Assembly: GCA_002359185.1 (NCBI GenBank)
Contig: DEML01000110.1
Coordinates: forward strand, 17,889 to 36,286
Length of the DNA: 18,398 nucleotides
Reading direction: 5' to 3'
DNA from: Planctomycetaceae bacterium UBA2671
Lineage (GTDB): Bacteria > Planctomycetota > Planctomycetia > Planctomycetales > Planctomycetaceae
The notes below the pieces were generated by a model, which saw nothing but the letters and a program-made list of their open reading frames with translations, was not told the DNA's origin and did no database searches. How positions within the stretch are numbered: the stretch's first letter is position 1; each line of letters opens with the position of its first letter. The position numbers and the translations under genes were made by a program. Below are positions 16,775 to 18,398 of the stretch, one piece after another.

Positions 16775-17066
16775 GTGGTGGCCCAACCGACTTTGTCGGT
16801 TGGGTGCTGAAAGCACAAGAGGCTTCACCGTTCGCTCTCCATGCTTATTGAACGGCAATTGATCTTCAATCTCTAAACCGAGAGGCCCGTTCTGACGTTT
16901 TGTCGCTTGAGAACGTGACGAAGTCCATCTGCTTCTAGTCGTCGACTCAGTGTTTGACTATTGGTTGACTTGGGGGATTGATGGACATCCCTCAAAATCA
17001 GAACCCGCAGGGTGGTTTCATCTCATCGCTCTGCGACCCAACCGACAAAATCGGTCGGGCCACCCT
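16775..17066. repeat. 292-bp element with terminal inverted repeats, MITE-like, copy A
   Basis: The first 31 bases (16775-16805) match the reverse complement of the last 31 (17036-17066) at 27 positions by eye. The left end is itself a hairpin with perfect ten-base arms CCCAACCGAC and GTCGGTTGGG around TTT. No transposase is encoded, and the interior has no supportable gene. A second copy starts at 18246. Short dispersed palindromic elements of this flavour are common in planctomycete genomes; mobility is inferred from the ends and from the insertion into the stem remnant. No target-site duplication is evident. Confidence 0.65.
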
Positions 17067-17086
17067 GCGAGTAGAATGGTGCAGCC

Positions 17087-18235
17087 ATGAAACGAATGAT
17101 TAACGCAATTATACTCTTATGTCTATCTTTGGGAGGTGAGACTTCGATCATGAGTCAGGAACATGAGGATGATAATGACCAGGAAATTCCTATGGCTTTT
17201 GACCCACTTGAAGAAGCTTACATAATATACAAGGAAGAAATCGACAAACGCTACAAAGAACAGGCCTTGCTCAAGAAAGGACTCCCCAGGGATTTCATTC
17301 TGCCGGAAAGTCTCAAAGCTCCCGACAACGTGATTGCTATATTGAAAAAATACGATCGTGCTCCACACCAGAGACGTATTGATGGTGTGATCCGAAATAC
17401 TGTGATGCTCGACGTGCCATACGATACAATTAGTCCACTTTTATTGGAAGTACCTCATGTCGGATTTATCAGTATTGCATGTGCCACTGACGATACTGAG
17501 ACAATACAAGAGCACCATCTGTCGATCATAAAACAGATGAAGGAGATACGAGAAATTGAAATATATCTTGAGAAGCATTGTTTTTCACCAGACGCTCTAA
17601 CAGTTCTCAAGCATCTTCCACATCTTCACAAACTTGATATTCCACGCTTCCATGACATTGATCATCATATGCCCGTGATCTGTCAGCTGCAAACTTTGGT
17701 TGAGTTACGTTTCGATTCGATGATAACGATCTCAAACTCCTCATTTGTTCACGTCGGCAAGTTGAGAAACCTCAAAATTTTACAAGCCGACTACGTTTTA
17801 GAAAATGTCTCCTCAGGATTCCGGACGCTTGAGAATCTGAAACAATTAGAGAATTTGAGTGCAGAGGGGTGTGGACTTCAAGATTGTGATTCCGATTTCC
17901 TGACAGAATTGACAAAACTTACTGAGCTTAATTTGGCATTTAGTAAAATAGGTAATGAAACACTGATGCGGATCGGAACCCTTTTTAATCTTAATTCTCT
18001 ATACCTGAGTGAATGCCCAAAAATAACTTCGGCTGGATTGTTGCACATCCGGAATTTACGAAACCTCGAAACGTTATTTATTGATTTGCATTCGATTGAC
18101 GAAAATGTCATCGAAATGATCTGCAACATGAAAAAATTGACGTATTTGCATGTTGCTGGAGGTGAACTGACCAGTGATCAGGTCAAGACCATCAAACAGG
18201 CAATTCCCGCCGTTGACTACGATTACTATCCTTAA
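17087..18235 (+). CDS. Secreted leucine-rich repeat protein of unknown function
   Basis: The 382-residue product begins MKRMINAIILLCLSLGG, a short positively charged and hydrophobic stretch that looks like a Sec signal peptide, followed by an acidic linker (EHEDDNDQE). From about residue 165 to 375 it is built of leucine-rich repeats of about 24 residues with L-x-x-L-x-L cores, for example LTELTKLTELNLAFSKIGNE and LFNLNSLYLSECPKITSAGL, a style widespread in Planctomycetota. Residues 30-165 resemble nothing I recognise. No catalytic motif is visible. The ATG lies 20 bases after the upstream repeat element with no clear Shine-Dalgarno, so the promoter must lie in or before that element. It is not obviously linked to the toxin locus and may bind protein ligands outside the cytoplasm. 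Confidence 0.75.
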   Translation: MKRMINAIILLCLSLGGETSIMSQEHEDDNDQEIPMAFDPLEEAYIIYKEEIDKRYKEQALLKKGLPRDFILPESLKAPDNVIAILKKYDRAPHQRRIDGVIRNTVMLDVPYDTISPLLLEVPHVGFISIACATDDTETIQEHHLSIIKQMKEIREIEIYLEKHCFSPDALTVLKHLPHLHKLDIPRFHDIDHHMPVICQLQTLVELRFDSMITISNSSFVHVGKLRNLKILQADYVLENVSSGFRTLENLKQLENLSAEGCGLQDCDSDFLTELTKLTELNLAFSKIGNETLMRIGTLFNLNSLYLSECPKITSAGLLHIRNLRNLETLFIDLHSIDENVIEMICNMKKLTYLHVAGGELTSDQVKTIKQAIPAVDYDYYP

Positions 18236-18245
18236 GTTCCACTGC

Positions 18246-18398
18246 AGGGTAACTCGACCGAGTTTGTCGGTTGGGTGCTGCAAGCACAATAGGCTTTACC
18301 GTTCGCTCTCCATGCTTATTGAACGGCAATATATCCAAACCGAGAGGCCAGTTCTGATGTCTTGTCGCTTGAGAACGTGACGAAGTCCATCTGCTTCT
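18246..18398. repeat. MITE-like element, copy B, cut by the window end
   Basis: From 18263 to the window end the sequence aligns with 16792-16936 of copy A with few substitutions and one net nine-base deletion near 18330. Its first 31 bases match the reverse complement of the right end of copy A at 27 positions. It starts 11 bases after the stop of the leucine-rich repeat gene, so that gene lies between two direct copies of the element. Confidence 0.8.

Noticed and set aside
16775..17066. Intrinsic terminators formed by the CCCAACCGAC/GTCGGTTGGG hairpins
   Set aside because: No T-run follows the stems, and both hairpins are parts of the inverted-repeat ends of a larger repeated element.

Overview
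The window looks like an accessory region of a Planctomycetota chromosome. The main evidence is a 4186-residue secreted protein whose N-terminus carries the planctomycete LEPR-XLL type motif (LEARQLLSA), followed by cadherin-like and Ig-like repeats. A secreted leucine-rich repeat protein and short palindromic repeats with CCAACCGAC/GTCGGTTGG arms fit the same lineage. No rRNA, tRNA, CRISPR array or complete insertion sequence was seen. Genus cannot be read from the sequence alone.

Layout. 15-728 holds the C-terminal remnant of a GpA-type phage terminase large subunit. 729-985 is an AT-rich intergenic stretch. 986-13546 is one giant gene. In order it encodes an N-terminal secretion-type motif, duplicated jelly-roll-like modules, cadherin and Ig-like repeats, a roughly 1500-residue acidic Thr/Ser/Tyr-rich stem of unrecognised family, a short conserved pre-toxin block with a CxCxC motif, and an AT-rich C-terminal HNH/EndoVII (AHH-like) nuclease. 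13553-14116 is the probable cognate immunity gene. 14301-16387 is a second, promoterless cassette: a frameshifted remnant of the stem end, a near-identical copy of the pre-toxin block, a different HNH toxin (HWHH motif) and a DUF2019-type immunity gene overlapping it by 4 bp. 16535-16774 is a third, shorter remnant of the same stem end, cut off by a 292-bp element with inverted-repeat ends. 17087-18235 is a secreted leucine-rich repeat protein lying between that element and a second copy of it that runs off the window.

How it fits together. The arrangement is that of a polymorphic toxin locus with one full-length effector and downstream orphan tips, each with its own immunity gene, as known for CdiA-CT/CdiI and Rhs. 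The carrier here is a planctomycete cadherin-type giant protein rather than CdiA or Rhs. The 319-bp repeat just upstream of both toxin tips (256 bp of it with a single mismatch, flanked by diverged sequence) could be a homology handle for swapping the expressed tip. A near-identical hairpin sequence follows each immunity gene and may mark cassette boundaries. This locus is the strongest candidate here for an undescribed system. Toxin activity, immunity and switching are inferred from sequence and are untested.
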